From positions 7,203 to 71,202 of the forward strand of contig DATNJB010000066.1 in the NCBI GenBank assembly GCA_035604135.1: 64,000 bases of DNA, given 5' to 3'. Source of the DNA: Poindextera sp035604135. Lineage in GTDB: Bacteria; Pseudomonadota; Alphaproteobacteria; Caulobacterales; Caulobacteraceae. The notes beneath the pieces are model-generated. The model was not told the origin of the DNA and made no database searches. It saw only the letters and a program-made list of their open reading frames with translations. Within the stretch, counting starts at the first letter, position 1, and each line of letters opens with the position of its first letter. Position numbers and translations under genes: made by a program. This document shows positions 42,943 to 50,538 of the stretch, piece after piece.

Positions 42943-43683
42943 CTAAGCGGGGCTGGCCGGCGCCACGGCGAGCGACTTCTTCGACTTCTTCTTCTTGGTG
43001 CCCTTGGCGGCTTTCGGCGGCTTGGCCGCTTTCGCCGGTTTCACCGCCTTCGCGGTGGCGGCGGTCGTCTTTTTGAGCGGCTTGGCAGGCTTGGCGGTCT
43101 TCGCTGGCTTGGCCGCCTTTTCGGCCTTCTCGGCCTTCGACGCCTTGGTCTTCTTTTTCTTCTTCGGCTTCGGTGCCGTCGCCGGGGTCTCGGACTCGGC
43201 CATGGTTTCCGCGACCCGACCCATGTCGCGCAGCACGCCGAGGAAAGCGTCGCGCTTGCGGGTCGGCAAGAGCTTCATGATCCGCGCATCGGCGGCGGCC
43301 ACGCGCGGCTTGGCCGCTTCCAGCGCCGCCCGGCCGGGGCTTGTGAGGCTGACGGTGTTGGCGCGCGCGTCGGCGGTCGAGCGCTGCCGGGCGAGCAGGC
43401 CCTTGCCGATCATCCGCGCCACCAGGTCGGCGAGCGTCGAGCGGTCGATGCCGGTGGAGCGCACGAGGTCGGTCTGGGTCAGACCTTCCTGGGCGGCGAC
43501 GGCGGCGAGCACGGCATACTGCCGCTGGGTGACCGCATCGGGCCCGGTTTCTTCGGCGTAAATGTCCAACGCGAGCTGCAATGCTCGGTGCAACAGGTGG
43601 CTCGGCGAGCGATCCAGCGCCTTGCTAGCCTCGATCTTCTTGCCGGCTTTCTTGCCCCCCGGCTTTGTTTTCAGCTTCGCCAT
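42943..43683 (-). CDS. MarR-family regulator with a Lys/Ala/Pro-rich histone H1-like tail
   Basis: Residues about 25-160 form a MarR winged helix: LTQTDLVRSTGIDRSTLADL and ARMIGKGLLARQRSTADARA. Both ends are highly basic. The C-terminal 80 residues are KPKKKKKTKASKAEKAEK-type repeats rich in KPAK/KAAK, like eukaryotic H1 or bacterial Hc1 proteins. The tail probably raises non-specific DNA affinity. ATG at 43683 or the adjacent GTG at 43686 starts the gene. It stands alone, separated from yciB by about 100 bp. Confidence 0.85.
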   Translation of the reverse strand: MAKLKTKPGGKKAGKKIEASKALDRSPSHLLHRALQLALDIYAEETGPDAVTQRQYAVLAAVAAQEGLTQTDLVRSTGIDRSTLADLVARMIGKGLLARQRSTADARANTVSLTSPGRAALEAAKPRVAAADARIMKLLPTRKRDAFLGVLRDMGRVAETMAESETPATAPKPKKKKKTKASKAEKAEKAAKPAKTAKPAKPLKKTTAATAKAVKPAKAAKPPKAAKGTKKKKSKKSLAVAPASPA

Positions 43684-43726
43684 CACCCCAATCCAAGCGC
43701 AACCGTCGCCATTACCTTAGCGCGGC

Positions 43727-43759
43727 TGTACGTCGATTTGAAGACATACCTTCCGTACA
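43727..43759. promoter_or_regulatory. Inverted repeat upstream of the MarR gene
   Basis: TGTACG (43727-43732) and CGTACA (43754-43759) form a perfect repeat flanking GAAG-acatac-CTTC, about 45-75 bp before the MarR start. It could be its own operator; support is only position and symmetry. Confidence 0.3.
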
Positions 43760-43781
43760 CGCTGCAAGCAGGCGTGCGCGC

Positions 43782-44456
43782 CTAGTCGGTCGGCGGCGGC
43801 GGCGGTTCATGCGTCTTCAAGTGCTTCATCATGAACGGGATCTGCGCCGCCGAGAACAGAAGCACGCAAATCCACTGGCCGAGCGTGTGGAACTCGACCC
43901 AGACCCAATCGGACTGTGTTCGCCACACCGCCTCGTTCAGCGCCGCCATCGCGACGAAGTAGACCGCGTAGCGGACGGTCAGCGCCCGCCATGCGACGTC
44001 TGGTAGGGCCAATGCCTCGCCTAGCAGCCACTTCAGCGGATTGCGCCGCAATCCGAGCCCCGCCAGCAGGGCCGCGGCGAAGATTAGATTGACCGCGGTC
44101 GGCTTGATTTTGGTGAAACGGGCGTCGTGCAGCACGAGCGTCAGCCCACCGAAGATGAAGGCGAACCCGCCGGCGATCAGCGGCATCGGCGCGAGGCGCC
44201 GCTCGGCCGCAAGTCCGACGAGGAGCGCGACCGCCGAACCGGCGACGAGCCAGCCGGTGGCGGCGATCAGATCGGGGGGCGCGGCGCCTCCCCACGCCAG
44301 AGCCCAGGGAAGCGGGCCCGCCGTCGCGACGAACCGAAGGCGGAGGAAGTAGGCCGCCGCAAAGGTGGCGATGCCGCCATAGTCGACGATGAGGCGGATG
44401 ACGCCGTGCGCCCGGCCGCGCCGCATGCCAGCCCCCGCGGACACTGGCTCGCTCAA
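43782..44456 (-). CDS. yciB: Inner membrane septation-type protein YciB
   Basis: The 224-aa protein has six predicted helices and the YciB/IspZ block GLTLVLHDARFTKIKPTAVN, then LKWLLGEALALPD and ALNEAVWRTQSDWVWVEFHT. YciB affects cell envelope and division in several Gram-negatives. It overlaps ftsY by 4 bp, the usual alphaproteobacterial order dapF-mtaB-ftsY-yciB. Confidence 0.93.
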   Translation of the reverse strand: MSEPVSAGAGMRRGRAHGVIRLIVDYGGIATFAAAYFLRLRFVATAGPLPWALAWGGAAPPDLIAATGWLVAGSAVALLVGLAAERRLAPMPLIAGGFAFIFGGLTLVLHDARFTKIKPTAVNLIFAAALLAGLGLRRNPLKWLLGEALALPDVAWRALTVRYAVYFVAMAALNEAVWRTQSDWVWVEFHTLGQWICVLLFSAAQIPFMMKHLKTHEPPPPPTD

Positions 44457-45397
44457 ACCGCGTCCAGCCCGACCAGCGAGCGGGAGAAGGCCTGCGCGTC
44501 GAACGGCTGCAGGTCGTCGATGCCCTCGCCGACGCCGATCAGCTTGATCGGCGCGTCCGATGCCTGGGCGACCGGCACGAGCACGCCGCCGCGCGCGGTG
44601 CCGTCCAGCTTGGTCATGACGATCCCGGTCACGCCAGCCGTGTTGCCGAAGACGTGTTCCTGCGCCAGAGCGTTGCGCCCGACGGTCGCGTCGAGAACGA
44701 GCAGCGTCTCATGCGGCGCCTCGGGGTCGACCTTCTTCAGCACGCGCACGATCTTGAGCAGCTCGTCCATCAAGCCGGTCTTGTTCTGCAGGCGGCCGGC
44801 GGTGTCGATGAGCACGACGTCGTAGCCTTCCGCCTTCGCCCGCTCGAGCCCCTCGAAGGCGAGCCCCGCTGCGTCAGCGTCCGGCGCGCCGGACACGAAG
44901 GCCGCGCCCGCCCGGTCGGCCCAGATCTTCAGCTGTTCGACCGCCGCGGCGCGGAACGTGTCGCCAGCGACCACGAGAACCTTGGCCCCCTGCCCCGTGA
45001 GGTCGGCGGCGATCTTGCCAAGCGTCGTGGTCTTGCCCGATCCGTTCACCCCCACGAAGAGCACGACGAACGGCCGCGGGCCGTCGAGGGCGTCAAACCG
45101 CCCCTGCCGGGGGCTGAGCTCGGCGGCGATCGCTTCGGCGAGCGCCTGTTTGATCTCAGCCTCGTCGCACTCGCGTCCGAAGCGCTCGCCGGCGAAGCGT
45201 TCGGTGATCCGCCGCGCCGCCTGCGGACCAAGGTCGGCCTCGATCAGCATGTCCTCGAGCTCGTCCAACCTGGCCTGGTCGAGAGGCTTCTTGATGAAGA
45301 CCGAGACGATCTCGGTCGACATCTGTCGCGAGGAACGCGACAGGCCGTCGGCCAGCCTGCGGAGCCAGCCGGGCTTGCGCGACTCCGTCTCGCTCAC
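44453..45397 (-). CDS. ftsY: Signal recognition particle receptor FtsY
   Basis: FtsY docks SRP-bound ribosomes at the membrane. The NG GTPase domain is complete: FVGVNGSGKTTTLGKIAADL, DTFRAAAVEQL, LIDTAGRLQNK and TKLDGTARGG. The GTG at 45397 gives 314 aa with a short N-terminal region, typical for Caulobacterales rather than the long acidic A domain of E. coli. It overlaps mtaB by 4 bp. Confidence 0.95.
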   Translation of the reverse strand: MSETESRKPGWLRRLADGLSRSSRQMSTEIVSVFIKKPLDQARLDELEDMLIEADLGPQAARRITERFAGERFGRECDEAEIKQALAEAIAAELSPRQGRFDALDGPRPFVVLFVGVNGSGKTTTLGKIAADLTGQGAKVLVVAGDTFRAAAVEQLKIWADRAGAAFVSGAPDADAAGLAFEGLERAKAEGYDVVLIDTAGRLQNKTGLMDELLKIVRVLKKVDPEAPHETLLVLDATVGRNALAQEHVFGNTAGVTGIVMTKLDGTARGGVLVPVAQASDAPIKLIGVGEGIDDLQPFDAQAFSRSLVGLDAV

Positions 45398-46632
45398 GCG
45401 AGCACTCCGATGGCGCGCGCGCCATCGTGCCCCGAGACCACGACTGGGACGAGCGCGCCGGCGGGCGACGCGCCCTCGAAGAGGACTTCGGTAAAGTCCG
45501 GCGCCCGCGCCCGGCCTGGGCGCTCGACCAGCCCAACAATGGTGCGGCCGATCTGCCGGTCGAGGTGCCGGCGGATCGCTGCCGCCCCCGCCTCGCGCAG
45601 CCGCGCCGCCCGGGCCTTGACCCGCGCCTTGTCGACCTGGGGCATGCACGCGGCCGGGGTCCCGACGCGCGGGCTGAACGGGAAGACGTGCAGGTAGGCG
45701 AGGTCCGCCTCCTTGATGACCTCGAGCGTGCGTTCGAACATCGCCTCGGTCTCGGTGGGGAACCCGGCGATGAGATCGGCGCCGAACGCTGTGTCGGGCC
45801 GCACGCGCCGCACGGCCTGGATCAGCGCCAACGCCTGGTCGCGGCCATGGCGACGCTTCATCCGCTTCAGGATCATGTCGTCGCCGGACTGCAGCGACAG
45901 GTGCAGGTACGGCATCAACCGCGGCTCGTCGGCGAAGCAGGCGATGAGCTCCTCATCGATCTCGGCGACGTCGATGGAGGATAGGCGCAGGCGCGGCAGA
46001 TCCGGCGCGAGGCGCAGGATCCGGCGCACCAGCCCGCCCAGCGTGGGCGCCCCTGGCAGGTCGGCGCCCCACGACGTCAGGTCGACACCGGTCAGCACCG
46101 CCTCGCGGCATCCTTCCGTGCTCAGACGGCGGATCGCGTCCACCACCGGCCCGGCCGGCACCGACCGCGACACGCCGCGGCCGAACGGAATCACACAGAA
46201 GGTGCAGCGGTGATCGCAGCCGTTCTGGACTTCCACCGAGGCGCGGGCGCGGGCCGTGTCCAGCGCCAGCACCGGCGCCGCCGCTTCGTGCACGGAAAAG
46301 ATGTCAGCAACCGAGACCCGCCGCGCGGCGCGGTAGGCGCTTGCCTCCAGCTTCTCCGCGTTGCCGAGCACCTGGTCGACCTCGCCCATCGCGGCGAAAG
46401 CGGCCGGATCGATCTGCGCGGCGCATCCGGTGACGATCAGCCGCGCCGCGGGCCGCTCGCGCCGCACACGGCGGATCGTCTGCCGCGCCTGGCGCACGGC
46501 CTCGGCGGTCACCGCGCAGGTGTTGAGCACGACCGCGTCGGCGAGGCCGGCTTCCTTGGCGCGGACGCGGATCACCTCCGATTCGTAGGCGTTCAGCCGA
46601 CAGCCGAAGGTGATGACCTCAGGCCCGCTCAT
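45394..46632 (-). CDS. mtaB: tRNA (N6-L-threonylcarbamoyladenosine(37)-C2) methylthiotransferase
   Basis: MtaB converts t6A37 to ms2t6A in ANN-decoding tRNAs. The 412-aa protein has the UPF0004 domain with three cluster cysteines (FGCRLNAYES, NTCAV, VTGCAAQ) and the radical-SAM motif GCDHRCTFCVIPFGRG, followed by LHLSLQSGDD. A C-terminal TRAM-like part is weak. The ATG overlaps the dapF stop (ATGA). Confidence 0.93.
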   Translation of the reverse strand: MSGPEVITFGCRLNAYESEVIRVRAKEAGLADAVVLNTCAVTAEAVRQARQTIRRVRRERPAARLIVTGCAAQIDPAAFAAMGEVDQVLGNAEKLEASAYRAARRVSVADIFSVHEAAAPVLALDTARARASVEVQNGCDHRCTFCVIPFGRGVSRSVPAGPVVDAIRRLSTEGCREAVLTGVDLTSWGADLPGAPTLGGLVRRILRLAPDLPRLRLSSIDVAEIDEELIACFADEPRLMPYLHLSLQSGDDMILKRMKRRHGRDQALALIQAVRRVRPDTAFGADLIAGFPTETEAMFERTLEVIKEADLAYLHVFPFSPRVGTPAACMPQVDKARVKARAARLREAGAAAIRRHLDRQIGRTIVGLVERPGRARAPDFTEVLFEGASPAGALVPVVVSGHDGARAIGVLA

Positions 46633-47456
46633 GGCAAGCTTCCGGCGAACTCCACCGCCGTCGGGCCGGTCATCAGCACATGGTCGTCGCTCTCGCGCCA
46701 ATCGATCTGCAACGGTCCGCCCACGAGCTCGACGGTCGCCGAGCGGCCGGTCAGCTCGCGACGGCAAGCCGCGACCAGCGCCGCGCAGGCGCCGGTGCCG
46801 CAGGCCTTGGTTTCGCCGACGCCGCGCTCCCACACCCGCAGGCCGATGCGGTCGCGGGCCTTGATCTCGGCGAAACCGACGTTGGTCCGCTGCGGGAACA
46901 GCGGGTGGTTTTCGATCATGGAGCCGACAGCGGCCACGGGCGCGGTCGCGACGTCGCTCACGAAGAAGACCACATGCGGATTGCCCATGCTGACGCAGCC
47001 CGGCGTGTGCAACAGCGGTTGATCGATCGGGCCGACCTGCAGCTCGATCCCGCGGGTGTCCATCGCCTCCGCGAGCGGGATGTCGCGCCAGTCGAGGCCT
47101 GGCTTGCCCATGTCGACGGTGACCAGCCCGCCCTCGGCGCGGGTTGCGGTGAGCAGACCAGCCTCGGTCTCGAACCGCGTCTCGTCGCGGCCGGACGCCT
47201 GCATGAGCAGCCAGGCGACGCAGCGCGCGCCGTTGCCGCAGGCGGCGGTTTCGCCGCCGTCGGCGTTCCAGAAACGCACGAAGGCCTCGGCGCGCGTCGA
47301 GGGCTCGATGGCGATCAGCTGGTCGCAGCCGACGCCGCCAGATCGATCCGCGATGGCGCGCACGTCTGCTGCGCCTGGCGTGAAGGCGCCCTGGCGCGCC
47401 TCGACCACGACGAAGTCGTTGCCGAGGCCGTTCATCTTCAGGAAGGGCCGGCCCAT
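46629..47456 (-). CDS. dapF: Diaminopimelate epimerase
   Basis: DapF interconverts LL- and meso-diaminopimelate for peptidoglycan and lysine. The 275-aa protein starts MGRPFLKMNGLGNDFVVVEA. It has the two catalytic cysteines in AACGNGARCVAW and ETKACGTGACAA. The ATG at 47456 is chosen over an extension to 47486. It heads the dapF-mtaB-ftsY-yciB operon. Confidence 0.95.
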   Translation of the reverse strand: MGRPFLKMNGLGNDFVVVEARQGAFTPGAADVRAIADRSGGVGCDQLIAIEPSTRAEAFVRFWNADGGETAACGNGARCVAWLLMQASGRDETRFETEAGLLTATRAEGGLVTVDMGKPGLDWRDIPLAEAMDTRGIELQVGPIDQPLLHTPGCVSMGNPHVVFFVSDVATAPVAAVGSMIENHPLFPQRTNVGFAEIKARDRIGLRVWERGVGETKACGTGACAALVAACRRELTGRSATVELVGGPLQIDWRESDDHVLMTGPTAVEFAGSLP

Positions 47457-47485
47457 GGCCGCGGCATATAGGCCGGGCTGCGCCA

Positions 47486-47521
47486 AAAATCACGCCGGCC
47501 GGGCGGCTCAGCGCCCGGCCG
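47486..47521 (-). terminator. Intrinsic terminator of the padR gene
   Basis: A 10-bp stem CGGCCGGGCG/CGCCCGGCCG (47496-47505 with 47512-47521) is followed on the minus strand, after six bases, by TTTTT. It separates padR from dapF. Confidence 0.65.
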
Positions 47522-47538
47522 CGCTGATCAGCCGGCGG

Positions 47539-48084
47539 TCAGGCGTCCTCGACCGCACGGGCGGCGGCGTCCAACGCCGCGGCCACGCCCTGGACCTGGG
47601 CGTCGCTCAGCGGCCCGCGGCCGAGCCGATAGCGCAAGGCGGTGTTCAAGTTCTGCATGGCGCGCAGGATCTGCGGGGCGCTGCGACCGCGGTTGGCGGC
47701 GGCGACCTCGCCCATGCGGGCGAACAGGCCTTCGACCGCCGCTTTCTGCTCGGCGAGGTGGGCCTCGCCCTCCGGCGTGATCGCGTAGAGCTTCTTGGCG
47801 CCGTCGGCGTCCGGCTGCTGGCGCACGTAGCCCATGTCCTCGAGCAGCGTGAGCGTCGGGTAGACCACGCCTGGGCTGGGCGCATAGGCGCCGCCGACCG
47901 CCTCCTCGACGGCCTTGATCAGCTCGTAGCCGTGGCTTGGCTTGTCGGCGATCAGCTTGAGCAGCACGAGCCTGAGGTCGCCCTGTTCGAACACGCGGCC
48001 GCGCCGTACGCCGCGCCGCCCCTGGCGCTCCGACCAGCCGAACGCATGGCGCGAGCGGTGTGCTTGGTGATAAAATCGATGCAT
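47539..48084 (-). CDS. PadR family transcriptional regulator
   Basis: The 181-aa protein has the PadR winged helix FEQGDLRLVLLKLIADKPSH, GYELIKAVEEAVGGAYAPSP and GVVYPTLTLLEDMGYV, followed by a helical dimerisation region. The basic His/Arg-rich N-terminus (MHRFYHQAHRSRHAF) is common in PadR regulators next to their own operators. The ATG at 48084 lies just downstream of the palindromes at 48098-48124, so autoregulation is likely. No efflux partner is adjacent. Confidence 0.9.
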   Translation of the reverse strand: MHRFYHQAHRSRHAFGWSERQGRRGVRRGRVFEQGDLRLVLLKLIADKPSHGYELIKAVEEAVGGAYAPSPGVVYPTLTLLEDMGYVRQQPDADGAKKLYAITPEGEAHLAEQKAAVEGLFARMGEVAAANRGRSAPQILRAMQNLNTALRYRLGRGPLSDAQVQGVAAALDAAARAVEDA

Positions 48085-48097
48085 ATTGATCCTTCTC

Positions 48098-48124
48098 AGA
48101 TATATCGACCTCTTAGATATATCT
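48098..48124. promoter_or_regulatory. Paired AGATATATC palindromes (PadR operator candidate)
   Basis: AGATATATC (48098-48106) and the perfect palindrome AGATATATCT (48115-48124) are 17 bp apart, 14-40 bp before the padR ATG. They are the most AT-rich bases of the area. ATATCT-type palindromes are known targets of PadR regulators. Confidence 0.6.
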
Positions 48125-48235
48125 AACCTGCATCGGACGCGCAAGGCCCTTATGCGGGGGAGGAGGATCCGATGTCCGCACTGGTCCCGCTGCCGCCCTG
48201 GCCCCCGCCGCCCCGACGCCGGCGTCGCCCGGCCG

Positions 48236-49132
48236 CTAGTCGATCCCGCGCAGGGTTTCGGCCAGCAGGCGCCCTTCGACGCCGCGACTCGAGCCCGAGC
48301 GCCAGGCCACCACGATCTGCCGGCTCGGATGCTCGGTCGCCAGGCGGCGGATGCCGATCGGCGCGTCCTCGGCCAGACCGGCCTCGACGGCCATGGCCGG
48401 CAGGAAGGATACGCCGAGCCCCGAGCCCACCATCTGCACCAGCGTCGACAGCGAAGTGGCCGTGAAGACGCCCTCGTCGCTGGCCTTCGGCGGCTCGATG
48501 CGGCAGGCTGCGAGCACGTGCTCGCGCAGGCAGTGGCCGTCCTCGAGCAGGATGAGGTCGTCCCCGGACAGGCGCTCGGGCGCGATCGCCTCGCTGCTCA
48601 AGAGCGGGTGATTGGCCGGCAAGGCGGCCAGGAGCTCGTCGTCGCAGACCGGCGCCGTCTCGAGCCCCTGGGTGTCGTAGGGCAGCGCGATCAGAGCCGC
48701 GTCGAGCGCGCCCGCCTTCAGCGCCGCCATCAGCCTTTGCGTCTGGTCTTCGCGCAAGAAGAGCCTGAGCTTGGGAAAGCGCGCCCGGAGCGTCGGCAGC
48801 GCCCGCGGCAGAAGAAACGGCGCGATCGTCGGGATGACGCCGAGCCGGAAGCGGCCGGCCAGGGGCTGGCCGGCGCTCTTGGTCGCCTGCACGAGGTCCT
48901 CGGCGCGGGCGAGGATGTCGGACGCGCGCGCCACGGCTTCCTCGCCAATCGGGGTCAGGATCACACCGGCGCGGGCGCGGTCGACGACCGGTCCGCCCAG
49001 GATGCGCTCCAGCTCCTGCACGCCGGCCGAGAGCGTCGGCTGGGTCACGTGAGCGGCTTCGGCCGCCCGGCTGAACGAGCCGTGTTCGGCGAGCAGCTTC
49101 AGGTAGTGCAGTTGTCGGAGCGTCGGCAGCAC
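48236..49132 (-). CDS. oxyR: Hydrogen peroxide sensor/regulator OxyR
   Basis: The 298-aa LysR-type protein has the N-terminal HTH GSFSRAAEAAHVTQPTLSAG and the OxyR redox pair in EDGHCLREHVLAACR. C201 and C210 are nine residues apart, as in E. coli C199/C208. The start is GTG at 49132; upstream CTATATAGATCC lies so close to it that a leaderless mRNA is possible. It is divergent from the AhpD-like gene, a likely target. Confidence 0.93.
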   Translation of the reverse strand: MLPTLRQLHYLKLLAEHGSFSRAAEAAHVTQPTLSAGVQELERILGGPVVDRARAGVILTPIGEEAVARASDILARAEDLVQATKSAGQPLAGRFRLGVIPTIAPFLLPRALPTLRARFPKLRLFLREDQTQRLMAALKAGALDAALIALPYDTQGLETAPVCDDELLAALPANHPLLSSEAIAPERLSGDDLILLEDGHCLREHVLAACRIEPPKASDEGVFTATSLSTLVQMVGSGLGVSFLPAMAVEAGLAEDAPIGIRRLATEHPSRQIVVAWRSGSSRGVEGRLLAETLRGID

Positions 49133-49261
49133 AGGATCTATATAGACCAGCTCGATGCATTCTGAAGTCTCGATCGAGACGATTTTGGCCGCCTGGCGCT
49201 GCCCGCGGCGCGCGCCGGTGATAGGGAACGGCCGACAGAGCCACAATCGGGACCGGCGACG

Positions 49262-49798
49262 ATGAACCTGGATGCCTTGCGAGAATCCCTGCCCGCCTAC
49301 GCGCGCGATATCGCGACCAACCTGGGGGTGCTGGCCAGCGAGAGCATCCTCGACCACCAGCAGAAGTGGGGAACCTTCGTCGCTTCGGCGCACGCGGTCG
49401 GCGTGGGCGAGGTGGTCCGCGCGATCGAGGCGTCGGCGACCGAGGCCGGCCTCACCGAAGAGGCCAAGACGGCGGCCAAGGCCGCGGCGGCGATCATGGG
49501 CATGAACAACGTCTACTATCGGGCGCTGCACATCATGGAGAACGGCGAGTACCGCGGGCTTCCGGCGCGCCTTCGCATGAACGTGCTCGCCGCCCCCGGC
49601 GTCCCGAAGCTCGACTTCGAGCTCTGGTCGATGGCGGTCTCGGCCATCAACGGCTGCGGCGCCTGCATGGACGCCCACGAGGCGGAACTGAAGAACCACG
49701 ATGTCTCGCCGCAGGCGATCCAGGCCAGCCTGCGCATCGGCGCGGTCGTGAACGCCGCGTCGCGGGTCGTCGCGGGCGAGGCTGCGGCGCACGGGTAA
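49262..49798 (+). CDS. ahpD: Alkyl hydroperoxide reductase AhpD-like
   Basis: The 178-aa all-helical protein has the carboxymuconolactone-decarboxylase-type active site INGCGACMDAHE (C132, C135, H139), identical in form to AhpD. It reduces peroxide-oxidised AhpC or acts as a weak peroxidase. It lies divergent from oxyR, but ahpC, usually its upstream neighbour, is absent. Confidence 0.92.
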   Translation: MNLDALRESLPAYARDIATNLGVLASESILDHQQKWGTFVASAHAVGVGEVVRAIEASATEAGLTEEAKTAAKAAAAIMGMNNVYYRALHIMENGEYRGLPARLRMNVLAAPGVPKLDFELWSMAVSAINGCGACMDAHEAELKNHDVSPQAIQASLRIGAVVNAASRVVAGEAAAHG

Positions 49799-49933
49799 GA
49801 GCGACGGGCAGAGAAGCCGATCCTGGCGCTCGCCATCGTCGCCCGATCGCGCTGAAGCGAAAGCGCTGGCGAACGCCCGCCGGTTCGCCTACATTGGCGC
49901 AACATCGATCGTCAGCGCTGGATGGCGCTTTCG

Positions 49934-49966
49934 AGCGGCGGCCCGAAAGGACCGGCCGCTTTTTTG
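49934..49966 (+). terminator. Terminator hairpin in the rimP leader (possible attenuator)
   Basis: AGCGGC (49934-49939) pairs with GCCGCT (49955-49960) around an inner GGCCC-gaaa-GGACC-type helix and is followed by TTTTTT. It lies 15 bp before the rimP start and 135 bp after ahpD. It may end ahpD transcription or act as an attenuator of the rimP-nusA-infB operon; terminator-like rimP leaders have been proposed in other bacteria. Confidence 0.7.
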
Positions 49967-49980
49967 TTGGTTTCGGGACG

Positions 49981-50532
49981 TTGCGCGGCAAAACGCGGGA
50001 AGATCGCACTCTGTTGGAGCTCCTGGACCCGGTGGCCGAGGCCGCCGGCTATGAGATCGTGCGCCTGCGCCTGATGGGCGGTGGCCGCTCGCGGCATCTG
50101 CAGATCATGGCCGAGAGCGCGGACGGCGAGATGAATGTCGAAGACTGCGCCAGGCTGTCGCGCGCGATCCTGGACGTGCTTGAGGCGGCCGAAGCGATCT
50201 TGGGTGACTACGCGCTCGAGGTCTCGAGCCCTGGCATCGACCGGCCGCTGACCCGACTGAAGGACTTCACGACGTTCGCCGGCCTCGAGGCGAAGATCGA
50301 TCTCGACCGCCTGGCCGAAGGACGCAAGCGCTTCAAAGGCTTGCTCGCCGGGATCAAGGGCGAGGGCGTGCTCATCGACCTCGAGGGCGAGGACGAGACC
50401 GTCGAGATTCCCTTCGCTTGGATCAGCGACGCCAAGCTCGTGCTGACCGACCAACTGCTCAAACGCGGCGCCGACAAACGCGCTGAACGACTTCAACTCG
50501 AACAGGCGTCGAGCGACGCCGCTCCGGAGTAA
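49981..50532 (+). CDS. rimP: Ribosome maturation factor RimP
   Basis: RimP helps assemble the 30S subunit. The 183-aa protein has LLELLDPVAEAAGYEIVRLR and LEVSSPGIDRPLTRLKDF, the two family blocks. The start is TTG at 49981 (MRGKTREDRTL), a beginning shared by caulobacterial RimP; no ATG is available near. It is first in rimP-nusA-ylxR-infB. Confidence 0.94.
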   Translation: MRGKTREDRTLLELLDPVAEAAGYEIVRLRLMGGGRSRHLQIMAESADGEMNVEDCARLSRAILDVLEAAEAILGDYALEVSSPGIDRPLTRLKDFTTFAGLEAKIDLDRLAEGRKRFKGLLAGIKGEGVLIDLEGEDETVEIPFAWISDAKLVLTDQLLKRGADKRAERLQLEQASSDAAPE

Positions 50533-50538
50533 AACCCC

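Noticed and set aside
43001..43190. Repeat-like region in the MarR gene suggesting tandem DNA repeats
   Set aside because: It is protein-level KPAK/KAAK low complexity, not a regular DNA repeat or CRISPR array.
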